Of a DNA stretch of 30,954 bases, positions 1 to 7,227 are shown in pieces. A model generated the notes under the pieces. That model worked only from the letters and a program-made list of their open reading frames with translations, had not been told where the DNA came from and did no database searches. Source of the DNA: CAZRHH01 sp964599885 (lineage in GTDB: Bacteria > Chloroflexota > Dehalococcoidia > DSTF01 > JACRBR01); assembly GCA_964599885.1 (NCBI GenBank), contig CAZRHH010000033.1, positions 1 through 30,954 of the forward strand, written 5' to 3'. Each line of letters opens with the position of its first letter. Within the stretch, counting starts at the first letter, position 1. The position numbers and the translations under genes were made by a program.

Positions 1-130
1 CCCGGGCCGCGCCCCGGCCGCCCCTGGTGGATCACCGTGACCGGTACGCCGGCGCGCGTAACGAGTGCGCCCGCCGGAAAGCGGCGGCCGCGCCAGAGCG
101 CAGTGAGCTGCGCTTCGGTGAGTTTTTCAT
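1..130 (-). CDS. DUF2851-like protein, N-terminal part, runs off left edge
   Basis: On the minus strand the frame whose codons begin at 128, 125 and so on reads EKLTEAQLTALWRGRRF, then ALVTRAGVPVTVIHQGRPGRGP, and stays open to the window edge. The pattern (aromatic helix, then a Leu-Thr-x-x-Gly strand, then V-x-V-I-H-x-G-R) resembles the start of DUF2851 proteins, whose function is unknown to me. The start is unclear. The ATG at 130-128 is one base out of phase because of a run of five A; with six A the gene would begin MKKLTEAQ. Without a frameshift, the frame is open upstream to an ATG at 428-426, but that stretch includes 7-bp intergenic-type repeats and looks non-coding. The family call is from memory of the pattern and is moderate. 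Confidence 0.5.
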
Positions 131-140
131 GGTGAACCGC

Positions 141-168
141 GGCTGGACGGTGGAGGCTGGAGGCTGGA
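141..168. repeat. 7-bp GGCTGGA array
   Basis: GGCTGGA appears at 141-147, 155-161 and 162-168. The complementary unit TCCAGCN is arrayed at 414-441, so the two form a distant inverted pair flanking a 245-base stretch in which I see no convincing gene. Confidence 0.6.
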
Positions 169-413
169 TCTTCTGTCGCTTCGTCGCTGCACGACTGATC
201 GGGAGTGGGCGCGGCAACGGAAACGGCAGCCTCGCCTGCGCCTGACAACAAGCGGCGTAGCGGAGTCGCCGTCCCGAGCGCACCAGCGGACGGACGATCC
301 GGCGGCTGCCAGGTGTAGGGGGCACGCTCGTCGCAGACGGGCGCGGACGGCGTTGCCCGGGCCGGCCAGAGCGCACGCCGCCCGGATCGACGCTCGCGTG
401 CCCGGGATCGCGT
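169..413. other. Stretch with no convincing gene
   Basis: All frames here are arginine/proline/alanine-rich translations of GC-rich sequence. One minus-strand frame is open through the whole stretch and continues into the DUF2851-like frame, but its composition does not look like protein. No tRNA or clear terminator is seen. Confidence 0.5.
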
Positions 414-441
414 TCCAGCATCCAGCATCCAGCCTCCAGCT
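414..441. repeat. 7-bp TCCAGCN array
   Basis: Four head-to-tail units (TCCAGCA, TCCAGCA, TCCAGCC, TCCAGCT). This is the reverse complement of the unit at 141-168, and the same unit recurs near 12969-13033. Confidence 0.65.
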
Positions 442-473
442 TCGCATCGAACGAGCGCTGCTCCGTCGCGTCG

Positions 474-728
474 CTAGCTCTCGTCGGCGGCAGTCCCGGC
501 ATCGGACGCGCCACCGCCCGCCTCGTACGAAAAACCCGCGCGGTCGGCGACGATCGTCAGCAGGCGCTCGCTGGCGCCGCGTGGGCGGTAGGCGCCGGTC
601 TCCCACTCGCTGACCGTCTGCTGGCGGACGCCGAGTTCGTCTGCCAGCCCGTCCTGCGTCAGGGCGAGATGGCGCCGCAGTCCGCGGACGGACTCGGCGT
701 CCCAGCTCGCCCGGCGGCGTTGCTTCAT
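474..728 (-). CDS. XRE/Cro-type helix-turn-helix regulator
   Basis: A DNA-binding protein of about 84 residues, taking the ATG at 728 (MKQRRRASWDAESVRGL). The centre is a classic XRE fold: LRRHLALTQDGLADELGV, then RQQTVSEWETGAYRP, where T-Q-x-x-L-A and V-S-x-W-E are the family hallmarks. No second domain is present, only a short Gly/Ala/Asp-rich tail. The gene diverges from groES. A perfect 16-base inverted repeat lies just upstream at 739-754 and is a likely autoregulatory site. The start is uncertain: GGAG abuts this ATG too closely, the stronger AGGAGG at 763-768 is far from any good start, and an upstream GTG at 743 lies inside the inverted repeat. Confidence 0.75.
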   Translation of the reverse strand: MKQRRRASWDAESVRGLRRHLALTQDGLADELGVRQQTVSEWETGAYRPRGASERLLTIVADRAGFSYEAGGGASDAGTAADES

Positions 729-738
729 CTCCGCAGCA

Positions 739-754
739 TACACGGAACCGTGTA
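739..754. promoter_or_regulatory. Perfect inverted repeat, probable operator
   Basis: Arms TACACGG and CCGTGTA are separated by AA. The site lies 10 bases upstream of the XRE-type gene and about 12 bases before the putative groE -35 box, so a protein bound here could act on its own gene and perhaps on groES. The symmetry is seen directly; the protein that binds is inferred. Confidence 0.6.
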
Positions 755-765
755 CCTCTCGCCTC

Positions 766-795
766 CTTGCGGCGCGAAGCCGCACCCGGTACCAT
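766..795 (+). promoter_or_regulatory. Putative groES-groEL promoter
   Basis: A TTGCGG -35-like box at 766-771 and a TACCAT -10-like box at 790-795 are separated by 18 bases. Transcription would start near 802, the first base of the CIRCE element, which is the usual arrangement for HrcA-controlled groE operons. Confidence 0.5.
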
Positions 796-801
796 CCGCC
801 T

Positions 802-828
802 CTGGCACTCTCATGGATTGAGTGCTAA
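802..828 (+). promoter_or_regulatory. CIRCE element (HrcA operator)
   Basis: CTGGCACTC, nine bases, then GAGTGCTAA. The right half is identical to the CIRCE consensus (TTAGCACTC-N9-GAGTGCTAA) and the left half differs at two positions; spacing is exactly nine. It lies between the putative transcription start and groES. By family knowledge HrcA represses groE here until heat or misfolded protein titrates GroEL. No hrcA gene is in the window. Confidence 0.92.
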
Positions 829-890
829 GATGGCGTCTGAGCCCACAGAATGAAGCAATTCACAATCCCGACAAGTACAGGAGGTACCAG

Positions 891-1277
891 GTGGCCAAGG
901 CTGCACCGAAGAAGGCGTCCAAGCGTAAGACCGCGTCCAAGCCCGCCGCACGGTTCGTGGCGAAGCCCGCCCGCAACGGCAACTCGTCGACGAAGCTCCA
1001 GCCGCTGCACGACCGGCTCGTGATCAAGCCCGTCGTCCAGGAAGAAGTGCTGGCGAGCGGCATCGTCATCCCCGACACGGCGAAAGAGAAGCCGCAGCAG
1101 GGCACCGTCATCGCCGTCGGCCCGGGCCGGCTCGACGACAACGGCAAGCGCATCCAGATGGACGTCCAGAAGGGCGACCGCGTGCTCTACGCGAAGTACA
1201 CCGGCCAGGAGATCAAGATCGACCAGGAAGAGTTGATCGTGCTCGCCGAAAAGGATGTACTCGCGAAAGTCCAGTAG
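891..1277 (+). CDS. groES: Co-chaperonin GroES with long basic N-terminal extension
   Basis: The heptameric lid of the GroEL folding chamber, cytoplasmic. The GroES core begins at PLHDRLVIKP and continues through ASGIVIPDTAKEKPQQGTV, VGPGRLDDNG, GDRVLYAKYTGQEI and ends ELIVLAEKDVLAKVQ, a full-length core of about 95 residues. GTG at 891 is chosen because AGGAGG (879-884) precedes it by six bases. This gives 128 residues, so about 33 residues precede the core; they are Lys/Ala/Arg-rich (AKAAPKKASKRKTASKPA) with no acidic residue. A second in-frame GTG at 955 lacks a ribosome site. groEL follows 109 bases downstream in the same CIRCE-controlled unit. The extension is unusual for GroES and its role is unknown. 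Confidence 0.95.
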   Translation: MAKAAPKKASKRKTASKPAARFVAKPARNGNSSTKLQPLHDRLVIKPVVQEEVLASGIVIPDTAKEKPQQGTVIAVGPGRLDDNGKRIQMDVQKGDRVLYAKYTGQEIKIDQEELIVLAEKDVLAKVQ

Positions 1278-1386
1278 TTCTTGTTGTTGGTCGCCGGTCG
1301 TCCTCGCGGCCTGGAACACGATTCAACCAGCGGTGAGTCGCGGGTAACGCGCCGCACAGCCCACCAGAAGGAGACCAGTACAAAAC

Positions 1387-3006
1387 ATGGCAAAACAACT
1401 TGTGTTCGATGAAGAGGCGCGACGTTCGCTGAAGGCGGGCATCGACGCGCTCGCCGAAGCCGTCAAGGTGACGCTGGGGCCGCGCGGCCGCACCGTCGTC
1501 CTCGACAAGAAGTTCGGCGCGCCGGCGATCGTCGATGACGGCGTCGCGATCGCCAAGGAGATCGAACTGCGGGACCCGTTCGAGAACATGGGCGCGCAGC
1601 TCGCCAAAGAGATCGCGATCAAGACGAACGACGTCGCCGGCGACGGCACGACGACCGCCACGGTGCTCGGCCAGGCGATGGTGCGCGAGGGCATGAAGAA
1701 CGTCGCCGCCGGCGCCAACCCGATGGCGCTGAAGCGCGGCCTCGAAGTCGGCGTCCAGGCCGTCGTCGCCTACCTCAAGAAGCTCTCCGTGCCCGTCACC
1801 AGCCGCAACCAGATCGCCCAGATCGCCACGGTCTCGTCGCGTGACGCCGAGGTCGGCGAGATGATCGCCGAGGTGATGGAGAAGGTCGGCAAGGACGGCG
1901 TGATCACCGTCGAAGAGTCTAAGGGCCTCAAGTTCGAGACCGAGTTCGTCGAGGGGATGGCGATCGACCGCGGCTACGTCTCGCCGTACTTCGTCACCAA
2001 CTCCGAGCGCATGGAAGCGTCGCTCGATGATCCGTACATCCTGATCACCGACAAGAAGATCTCCGCCGTCGCCGACGTCCTGCCCGTGCTTGAAAAAGTG
2101 CTGCAGGTGACGAAGAACTTCGTCATCGTCTGCGACGACGCCGACGGCGAGGCGCTCGCGACGCTGGTCGTCAACAAGCTGCGCGGCACGATCAACGCGC
2201 TCGTTGTCAAGGCGCCGGGCTTCGGCGACCGCCGCAAGGCGATGCTCGAAGACATCGCGATCCTCACCGGCGGCACGTTCATCACCGAGGACATGGGCCT
2301 GAAGCTCGACAACGCGCAGGTGGCCGACCTCGGCCGCGCGCGCCGCGTCACCTCGACGAAGGACGTGACGACGTTCATCGAGGGCTACGGCACCGACAAG
2401 GCGATCCAGGACCGGATCCGCCAGATCAAGGCGCAGGCCGAAGAAGCGACGTCGGAATTCGATCGCGAGAAGCTGCAGGAACGGCTGGCGAAGCTGGCTG
2501 GCGGCGTCGCGGTGGTGAAGGTTGGCGCGGCCACCGAAGTCGAGCTGAAAGAGAAGAAGCTTCGCGTCGAGGACGCGCTGTCGGCGACGCGCGCCGCGGT
2601 CGAAGAGGGCGTGGTGCCCGGTGGTGGCGTCGCGCTGCTGCGGGCGATCCCGGCCGTCATCGCCGCGAAGGAGAAGCTGACGGGCGACGAGCGCACCGGC
2701 GCGGCGATCCTCGAGCGCGCGCTCGAAGAGCCGATCCGGATCATCGCCGAGAACGCCGGCCAGGAAGGCTCGGTCGTCGTCGAGAACATCCGCAACAACA
2801 AGTCGAAGACGTACGGCTACGACGCGCGCGACGACGTCTACGTCGACGTGCTGAAGGCCGGCATCATCGACCCGGCGAAGGTGACGCGCTCGGCGCTCGA
2901 GAACGCCGCCAGCATCGCCGCGATGGTGCTGACGACGGAAACGCTCGTCACGGAGATCCCGGAGGCCCCCTCGGCCGCGCCGATGGCGCCTCCGATGGAC
3001 TACTAG
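1387..3006 (+). CDS. groEL: Chaperonin GroEL (Hsp60)
   Basis: The ATP-dependent barrel chaperonin, 539 residues, normal family length. It has GPRGRTVVLDKKFG at 31-44, the nucleotide-binding GDGTTTATVL at 85-94, the apical-domain segments and a GVVPGGGVALLRA motif in the C-terminal equatorial domain. AGAAGGAG lies upstream (around 1366-1373) with the ATG at 1387. The tail ends EAPSAAPMAPPMDY rather than in GGM repeats, as in several non-proteobacterial lineages. It is co-transcribed with groES and followed by an intrinsic terminator at 3042-3072. Only one groEL is present in this window. Confidence 0.98.
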   Translation: MAKQLVFDEEARRSLKAGIDALAEAVKVTLGPRGRTVVLDKKFGAPAIVDDGVAIAKEIELRDPFENMGAQLAKEIAIKTNDVAGDGTTTATVLGQAMVREGMKNVAAGANPMALKRGLEVGVQAVVAYLKKLSVPVTSRNQIAQIATVSSRDAEVGEMIAEVMEKVGKDGVITVEESKGLKFETEFVEGMAIDRGYVSPYFVTNSERMEASLDDPYILITDKKISAVADVLPVLEKVLQVTKNFVIVCDDADGEALATLVVNKLRGTINALVVKAPGFGDRRKAMLEDIAILTGGTFITEDMGLKLDNAQVADLGRARRVTSTKDVTTFIEGYGTDKAIQDRIRQIKAQAEEATSEFDREKLQERLAKLAGGVAVVKVGAATEVELKEKKLRVEDALSATRAAVEEGVVPGGGVALLRAIPAVIAAKEKLTGDERTGAAILERALEEPIRIIAENAGQEGSVVVENIRNNKSKTYGYDARDDVYVDVLKAGIIDPAKVTRSALENAASIAAMVLTTETLVTEIPEAPSAAPMAPPMDY

Positions 3007-3041
3007 CGTCGGTTAGACGCGCTGGCTCGTGAACGCAGGAA

Positions 3042-3072
3042 GGGCGCTCGCCGCAAGGTGAGCGCCCCTTTT
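3042..3072 (+). terminator. Intrinsic terminator after groEL
   Basis: GGGCGCTC (3042-3049) pairs perfectly with GAGCGCCC (3060-3067) around a 10-base loop, followed by CTTTT. It lies 36 bases after the groEL stop. Confidence 0.85.
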
Positions 3073-3118
3073 GGTCCGGGCTGTGGGAGGTCGGAAGTGA
3101 GAAGTGGGGGGTGAGGTG

Positions 3119-3182
3119 GAGACGGGAAGCGGGAAGCGGGAGCCGGGAGGTGGCGGGAAGCGGGAAGCCGGAAGTCGGGAAG
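3119..3182. repeat. Degenerate GGGAAGC heptamer array
   Basis: About eight purine-rich units close to GGGAAGC in tandem, interrupted once. Related arrays occur at 28439-28468 and 30551-30610. Confidence 0.7.
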
Positions 3183-3185
3183 GCC

Positions 3186-3242
3186 ATTTGGTGGCGCGGC
3201 GCGCGATACCGGGGCGCGCACGTTGTTGGTGCGCCCCTACCG
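3186..3242 (+). repeat. Hairpin repeat A, copy 1
   Basis: A TTTGGTGGCG lead and a GCGATACC block, then GGGGCGC and GCGCCCC arms around a short centre, ending CTACCG. It shares its lead, GATACC block and GC-rich hairpin with copies at 3333-3387, 13362-13425 (inverted) and 20181-20254 (inverted). Confidence 0.75.
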
Positions 3243-3293
3243 TGGTGACGAGCACGGACGCAAATCGCGTTGACGTGCGGCGATCGCCGAAAG

Positions 3294-3320
3294 GCGGGTG
3301 CAGGGCGCAGCGCCTGCCGG
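3294..3320 (+). repeat. Repeat B, partial copy (first hairpin only)
   Basis: GCGGGTGCAGGGCGCAGCG followed by CCTGCCGG, identical to the first block of the full B copies at 3490, 30681 and (one mismatch) 30835. The rest of the element is missing. Confidence 0.75.
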
Positions 3321-3332
3321 CGATTAGGCTGA

Positions 3333-3387
3333 AATTGGTGGCGTAGCCGCGCGATACCGGGGCGGACACACGGGTCCGCCCCTACCG
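3333..3387 (+). repeat. Hairpin repeat A, copy 2
   Basis: An ATTGGTGGCG lead, GCGATACC, then GGGGCGGAC and GTCCGCCCC as perfect hairpin arms, ending CTACCG. It has the same orientation as copy 1. Confidence 0.8.
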
Positions 3388-3489
3388 AGTTATGGCCGAG
3401 CCCACGGCTCGCGCCGCGACGCGGCAATTCGTTTGCCGTTTGCTCGTTCCGCTCACGTGTGCGACGCGTCGGTGCGGGGACGCCATCAG

Positions 3490-3620
3490 GCGGGTGCAGG
3501 GCGCAGCGCCTGCCGGAGCCTACTCTACAACAACGAAGCGGGGGTGTCTCCCGGATCAATCTTTCATGTCAGGAAGCAGCGGATGCGACAGCAGACGCTG
3601 CGCTGCCCCGGCGGAGCCAA
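3490..3620 (+). repeat. Multi-hairpin repeat B, full copy
   Basis: The first block GCAGGGCGCAGCGCCTGC is a near-palindrome. The middle holds a GGGTGTC/TCCCGGATC segment. The third block has GCAGCG and CGCTGC arms around GATGCGACAGCAGA, followed by CCCCGGCGGAGCCAA. The same blocks in the same order recur at 30681-30800 and 30835-30954. Confidence 0.8.
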
Positions 3621-3704
3621 CGCACTGCGCGAACGCATCTTTGCGCATGCCGCCGCGGTGCGGCAATTGGTACAATCGCTGTCCATCAGCGACGCGGAGG
3701 GAAC

Positions 3705-4958
3705 ATGACGATCGAGATCAGGCCGTATCGCCCGGAAGAATCGGACGCGTTCAACCGCGTACCGTCCATCGTCTTCGGCAACTACACCGGCGTGCCGCGC
3801 AGCGAGCAGCCGCCGGAGCGGCGCGGGCCGGACCTGTTGCCGCCGGAGTTGTCCGTCTGCGCGTTTGAGGACGGGACGCTGGCGACGACGTATGCCGCCT
3901 ACCCCTTCACGATGCGGCTCAACGGCGCGAAGGCGCCGGCGGCCGGCGTCACGTGTGTCGGCACGCTGCCGACGTTCCGGCGGCGCGGCCATCTGCGCAA
4001 GATCATGGAGTACGACTTCCAGCGCCGCTACGAGCAGCGCATGGAGCCGATCGCCATCCTGGGAGCGTCGATCGCGGCGATCTATCAGCGCTACGGCTAT
4101 GCCGTCTGCTCGTCGCGGTACGAATACGCCATCGACCCGAAGCTGATCAACGTCGTGCCGTCGCTGCCGCCGGCGAGCGGCGTCTGGCGCGAGGCGTCGC
4201 GGGACGAGCTGCCGCTGCTGCAGTCGATGTATCGCCAGTTCTCGCAACCGCGCAACGGCTATCTGCACCGCGCGCCGGTGATGTGGGATGTCCAGGTGTT
4301 GGGGATCGGGCCGAACTTCGACGGCGGCCCGGACTTCGGGCCAAGCCTGCTCGCTGTGTACGAGGAATCCGGCACGCCGCAGGGCTACGTCGCCTACGCC
4401 GCGAAGTTCCTGGGGCAGGCGGCCGACGGCGCCGGCCCGGGCCAGCGGATACTCGTGCGCGACTGCGTCTGGCAGACGCCGTCGGCGTACCGGGCGATGT
4501 GGGACTTCTTCAAGACGTTCGACCTCGCGACGCGCGTGCTGCTGCAGCGGGCGCCAGTCGATGACCCGGCGTTCGACATCCTGCTCGACCCACGCGAACT
4601 GCATGCGACGCTCTCCGATTGGCTGCTCGGCCGCATCATCGACGTTGAGCGCGCGTTGCCGCTTCGTCCGTACGGCGAGGGGCGCGTCGTCTTCGAGCTG
4701 CGCGACGAGATGTGTCCGTGGAACAGCGATCGCTGGGCGCTTGCTGCGGGGGCAGAGGGGGCGACGATGACGCGTTCGAAGGAATCGCCGAGCCTGACGC
4801 TGGACGTGTCGGCGCTGGCGCAGTTGCTGTTCGGGCAGGTGTCGCCGACGCAAGCCGTCCGCTACGGGCGCGCCGAGGCGGCGCCGGACGCGCCGTTAGC
4901 GCTCTGGGACACGATGTTCCGCACCGAGTACGCGCCGTTCTGCCCGGACGGGTTTTAG
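3705..4958 (+). CDS. GNAT N-acetyltransferase, Eis-like
   Basis: A 417-residue cytoplasmic acetyl-CoA-dependent N-acetyltransferase of the Eis/COG4552 type. The N-terminal GNAT domain has the acetyl-CoA loop VGTLPTFRRRGHLRKIM (85-101, with the R-x-x-G-x core) and the following IYQRYGYAV helix (126-134). A second GNAT-like domain and a C-terminal SCP2-like region (FELRDEMCPWN onward) follow, as is usual for Eis. The protein ends in CPDGF, and a free C-terminal carboxylate is typical of these enzymes. The ATG at 3705 has GGAGGG four bases before it; the frame is open much further upstream, but through repeats. The substrate cannot be read from sequence; known Eis enzymes acetylate aminoglycosides or lysines of proteins and peptides. 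Confidence 0.88.
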   Translation: MTIEIRPYRPEESDAFNRVPSIVFGNYTGVPRSEQPPERRGPDLLPPELSVCAFEDGTLATTYAAYPFTMRLNGAKAPAAGVTCVGTLPTFRRRGHLRKIMEYDFQRRYEQRMEPIAILGASIAAIYQRYGYAVCSSRYEYAIDPKLINVVPSLPPASGVWREASRDELPLLQSMYRQFSQPRNGYLHRAPVMWDVQVLGIGPNFDGGPDFGPSLLAVYEESGTPQGYVAYAAKFLGQAADGAGPGQRILVRDCVWQTPSAYRAMWDFFKTFDLATRVLLQRAPVDDPAFDILLDPRELHATLSDWLLGRIIDVERALPLRPYGEGRVVFELRDEMCPWNSDRWALAAGAEGATMTRSKESPSLTLDVSALAQLLFGQVSPTQAVRYGRAEAAPDAPLALWDTMFRTEYAPFCPDGF

Positions 4959-5178
4959 ACGCGCGCACGCCACACTCCAGTTCCGCTCTCTTTGAACGTG
5001 GGTGGTGCCGTGCCTGCGAAACGCCGGGCCCCTGCCAACTTCCCGCCACTACGGTGTCAGGAGTGACGGGTTTCCCATTCGCGCTCATGACACTACGCTG
5101 TCAGCAGCACTGTCGTACGATGCGCGGGCAGCCGGGGCCGAGCGTTGGCCGCGGCGCGTACAAACGAAGGAGTGTGAA

Positions 5179-5550
5179 ATGGAAGTCCAGTCGTTCCTGG
5201 TCAACATCACGAGTGAGAATCCCGAGCGGATGATCGCGTTCTACCGCGACGTCATCGGCTTGCCGCGGAACCCGGACGTCGGCGAAGGCGGATTGCAAGC
5301 GGGTCCGATCACGCTCGACATCGACGGTCACAGCGACACGAAGGGGCAGAGCAAGGAGCCGCAGCGCGTGATGCTCGACTTCTTCGTCGCCGATCTGGCG
5401 ACCGAACAAAAGCGGCTCGAAGCGGCCGGCGTGACGTTCACCCGGACGGCGGGACGCGAGTTCTGGGGCGGCGTCATCTCGACGTTCAACGACCCCGACG
5501 GCAACATCTGCCAGATCATCGAGTTCCAGCCCCAGCAACAGGAGCAATAG
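5179..5550 (+). CDS. VOC-fold (glyoxalase/bleomycin-resistance) protein
   Basis: A 123-residue single-domain protein with two beta-alpha-beta-beta-beta modules: VQSFLVNI, then PERMIAFYRDVIGLP, and later RVMLDFFVADL, then FNDPDGNICQIIEF. This is the vicinal-oxygen-chelate architecture of glyoxalase I, dioxygenases and bleomycin-binding proteins; the ligand is not predictable. GAAGGAG at 5166-5172 precedes the ATG by six bases. The stop is six bases before the start of the WYL regulator, so the two are surely co-transcribed and the regulator may sense or control whatever this protein handles. The tail is Gln-rich (PQQQEQ). Confidence 0.9.
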   Translation: MEVQSFLVNITSENPERMIAFYRDVIGLPRNPDVGEGGLQAGPITLDIDGHSDTKGQSKEPQRVMLDFFVADLATEQKRLEAAGVTFTRTAGREFWGGVISTFNDPDGNICQIIEFQPQQQEQ

Positions 5551-5556
5551 CAGCAG

Positions 5557-6258
5557 ATGCGACGCGCCGACCGTCTGTTCCAGATCATCCAGCTGCTGCG
5601 GCGGCGGCGCGTCGTCACATGCGCGACGCTGGCGGAGGAGCTGGAGGTCTCGGAGCGGACGGTCTACCGCGACATCCGCGATCTCGTCATTTCCGGCGTG
5701 CCTATCGAGGGTGAGGCCGGCGTCGGCTACATGATGCGGCGCGGCTTTGACCTGCCGCCGCTGATGTTCAGCGAGGGCGAGATCGAGGCGCTCGTACTGG
5801 GCACGCGCGTCGTCACAAGTTGGGGCGACCCGGCGCTGGCGAAGGCGGCCGAGGGCGCGCTGGCCCGCGTCGAATCGGCGCTGCCCGACCGGCTGAAGGC
5901 GCGGCTCAATGGCACGCCGCTCTATGCCCCCGGCTTCCACGTGCCGCAGCACGTCGTCGCCGCGCTGGCGTCCGCGCGCGGCGCCATCGACGCGCATCGC
6001 AAGGTCTGGCTCGCCTACACGGGCGTCGACGCAGCGGACACGGAGCGCACGGTGCGGCCGCTCGGGCTGTTTTTCTGGGGTTCGGGCTGGACGATGACGG
6101 GCTGGTGCGAGCTGCGGAACGACTTCCGCAACTTCCGCCTCGACCGCATCCGCGACCTGCGCGTCACCGACGAGCGCTTCGCCGACGAGCCCGGGCGGAT
6201 GATGGCCGACTACTTCCGGCTGGACGAGGCGCGCGACCGGGAGAGCGGCTGGCGCTGA
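5557..6258 (+). CDS. HTH-WYL transcriptional regulator (YafY/PafC-like)
   Basis: 233 residues. The N-terminal DeoR-type winged helix (MRRADRLFQIIQLL, then LAEELEVSERTVYRDI) binds DNA, and the C-terminal WYL ligand-sensing domain is visible as VRPLGLFFWGSGWTMTGWCEL and DFRNFRLDRI. The length matches COG2378 proteins. WYL domains are known to sense nucleic acids or small ligands in several families. It starts six bases after the VOC gene stop, forming a two-gene unit. Confidence 0.92.
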   Translation: MRRADRLFQIIQLLRRRRVVTCATLAEELEVSERTVYRDIRDLVISGVPIEGEAGVGYMMRRGFDLPPLMFSEGEIEALVLGTRVVTSWGDPALAKAAEGALARVESALPDRLKARLNGTPLYAPGFHVPQHVVAALASARGAIDAHRKVWLAYTGVDAADTERTVRPLGLFFWGSGWTMTGWCELRNDFRNFRLDRIRDLRVTDERFADEPGRMMADYFRLDEARDRESGWR

Positions 6259-6452
6259 ACCGCCTGGTCGATGGACGTTGATGCTCGGTGCTGGCCGGTG
6301 CGAGGCGCACCGCGCGGGCGGCCTCGTGGGATTCATCGATACACACGATCTCCTTGCGAGCGTCTAGGCGCATGGCGGACACTGAGCCTTGCATGCTGGC
6401 GATGACGACCGCACAAAGCGGCACGTCTAACGCCGGTGGAAAGGAGTCCGCC

Positions 6453-6923
6453 ATGCAGTCGTTCCTCAAATGGGGCTGGGTTGGCGCAATCGCGCTCGGA
6501 ATCATCCTCGTCGGTGCGGGGACCTACCTCGTCGTCGAGGGCCGCAACGCCCACGATGATGTGCGCGACACGCTCGCCGACGAGCGCATCGACATCAGCG
6601 AAGACACGGGGCTGCCGGCGGGCCCGGTCGATAGCGCCGGCGAGGCCGAGGCGCAGGCCAACGTAATCCGCGACCATGTGCTCGAGACTACGGGCGGCCT
6701 GACATACGCCGAACTGGACCGCGACGACCCAAACCGTGAGTTGTACCTGCAGTCGGTGACGCTCCGGACGGCGCTGCTCCAGTCGTACATGGCGTTCAAG
6801 GTAAGCGATCTCGTCAGTGGCGTCGGCATCATCGTCGCGCTGCTGGGCGTCAGCCACATCGCGCTGGGGGCGTATCTGGGGAGCGTTGTGATGGCGCCGG
6901 CGAAGCTGCGGCGCGACGCCTAG
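6453..6923 (+). CDS. Two-TM membrane protein of unknown function
   Basis: 156 residues with TM helices at about 8-28 (GWVGAIALGIILVGAGTYLVV) and 118-146, and a conserved polar loop between them: EGRNAHDDVRDTLADERI, then TGGLTYAELDRDDPNRE and TLRTALLQSYMAFKVSDL. This loop pattern occurs in a family from high-GC Gram-positives and relatives often labelled 'aromatic ring-opening dioxygenase LigA'; nothing here supports an enzyme. ATG at 6453 follows AAAGGAG with normal spacing; an upstream extension exists but lacks a ribosome site. Its topology puts the conserved loop on one face of the membrane. Confidence 0.82.
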   Translation: MQSFLKWGWVGAIALGIILVGAGTYLVVEGRNAHDDVRDTLADERIDISEDTGLPAGPVDSAGEAEAQANVIRDHVLETTGGLTYAELDRDDPNRELYLQSVTLRTALLQSYMAFKVSDLVSGVGIIVALLGVSHIALGAYLGSVVMAPAKLRRDA

Positions 6924-7227
6924 CTTGGCGCGGCCGGGCGCCCTGCTGGCCTGTGACCCGCCGCGCCCCGGATGGCGGGCAATGCTGGCGGCTGCCCGCG
7001 ATCCGCGGCATCGCTCGCTGGCGAGAAAAAATTGTGCCTAAGGAGCGCGCCCGCTATCCTTCAGTTACGGCCCGGCGCTCCGATGATAGAAGAAGCGTCA
7101 ACATGCCGAACCAACTATCACACCGGCAACCGTTCACACGCCGTTAACAGCGGCTTAATCGCGGCGTCGCGAACGCCGTCTAGACTTTGCTCGTGGGAAC
7201 GCTCAAGGGACACTGGAGAACAAGCAC
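6924..7227. other. 304-base gap, no gene seen
   Basis: No convincing reading frame. It holds an A-rich patch (GAGAAAAAATTG near 7021-7032) and, near the right end, a possible weak promoter (TTAATC near 7155, TAGACT at 7181-7186) for the next gene. Confidence 0.5.

Larger units (their letters stand above)
3073..3704. other. Repeat-rich gap between groEL and the acetyltransferase
   Basis: No convincing gene is seen. From left to right it holds a GGGAAGC-type heptamer array, hairpin element A copy 1, a partial element B, element A copy 2 and a full element B (each listed separately). Translations across it are Arg/Ala/Pro-rich and mirror the repeats. The last 35 bases supply a -10-like TACAAT (3671-3676) and the ribosome site for the next gene. 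Confidence 0.7.

Noticed and set aside
3564..4853. 429-codon open frame on the minus strand
   Set aside because: Antisense of the Eis-like gene and repeat B, with no protein-like features.
5101..6336. 411-codon open frame on the minus strand
   Set aside because: Antisense of the VOC and WYL genes, which both have clear family motifs and ribosome sites or coupling.
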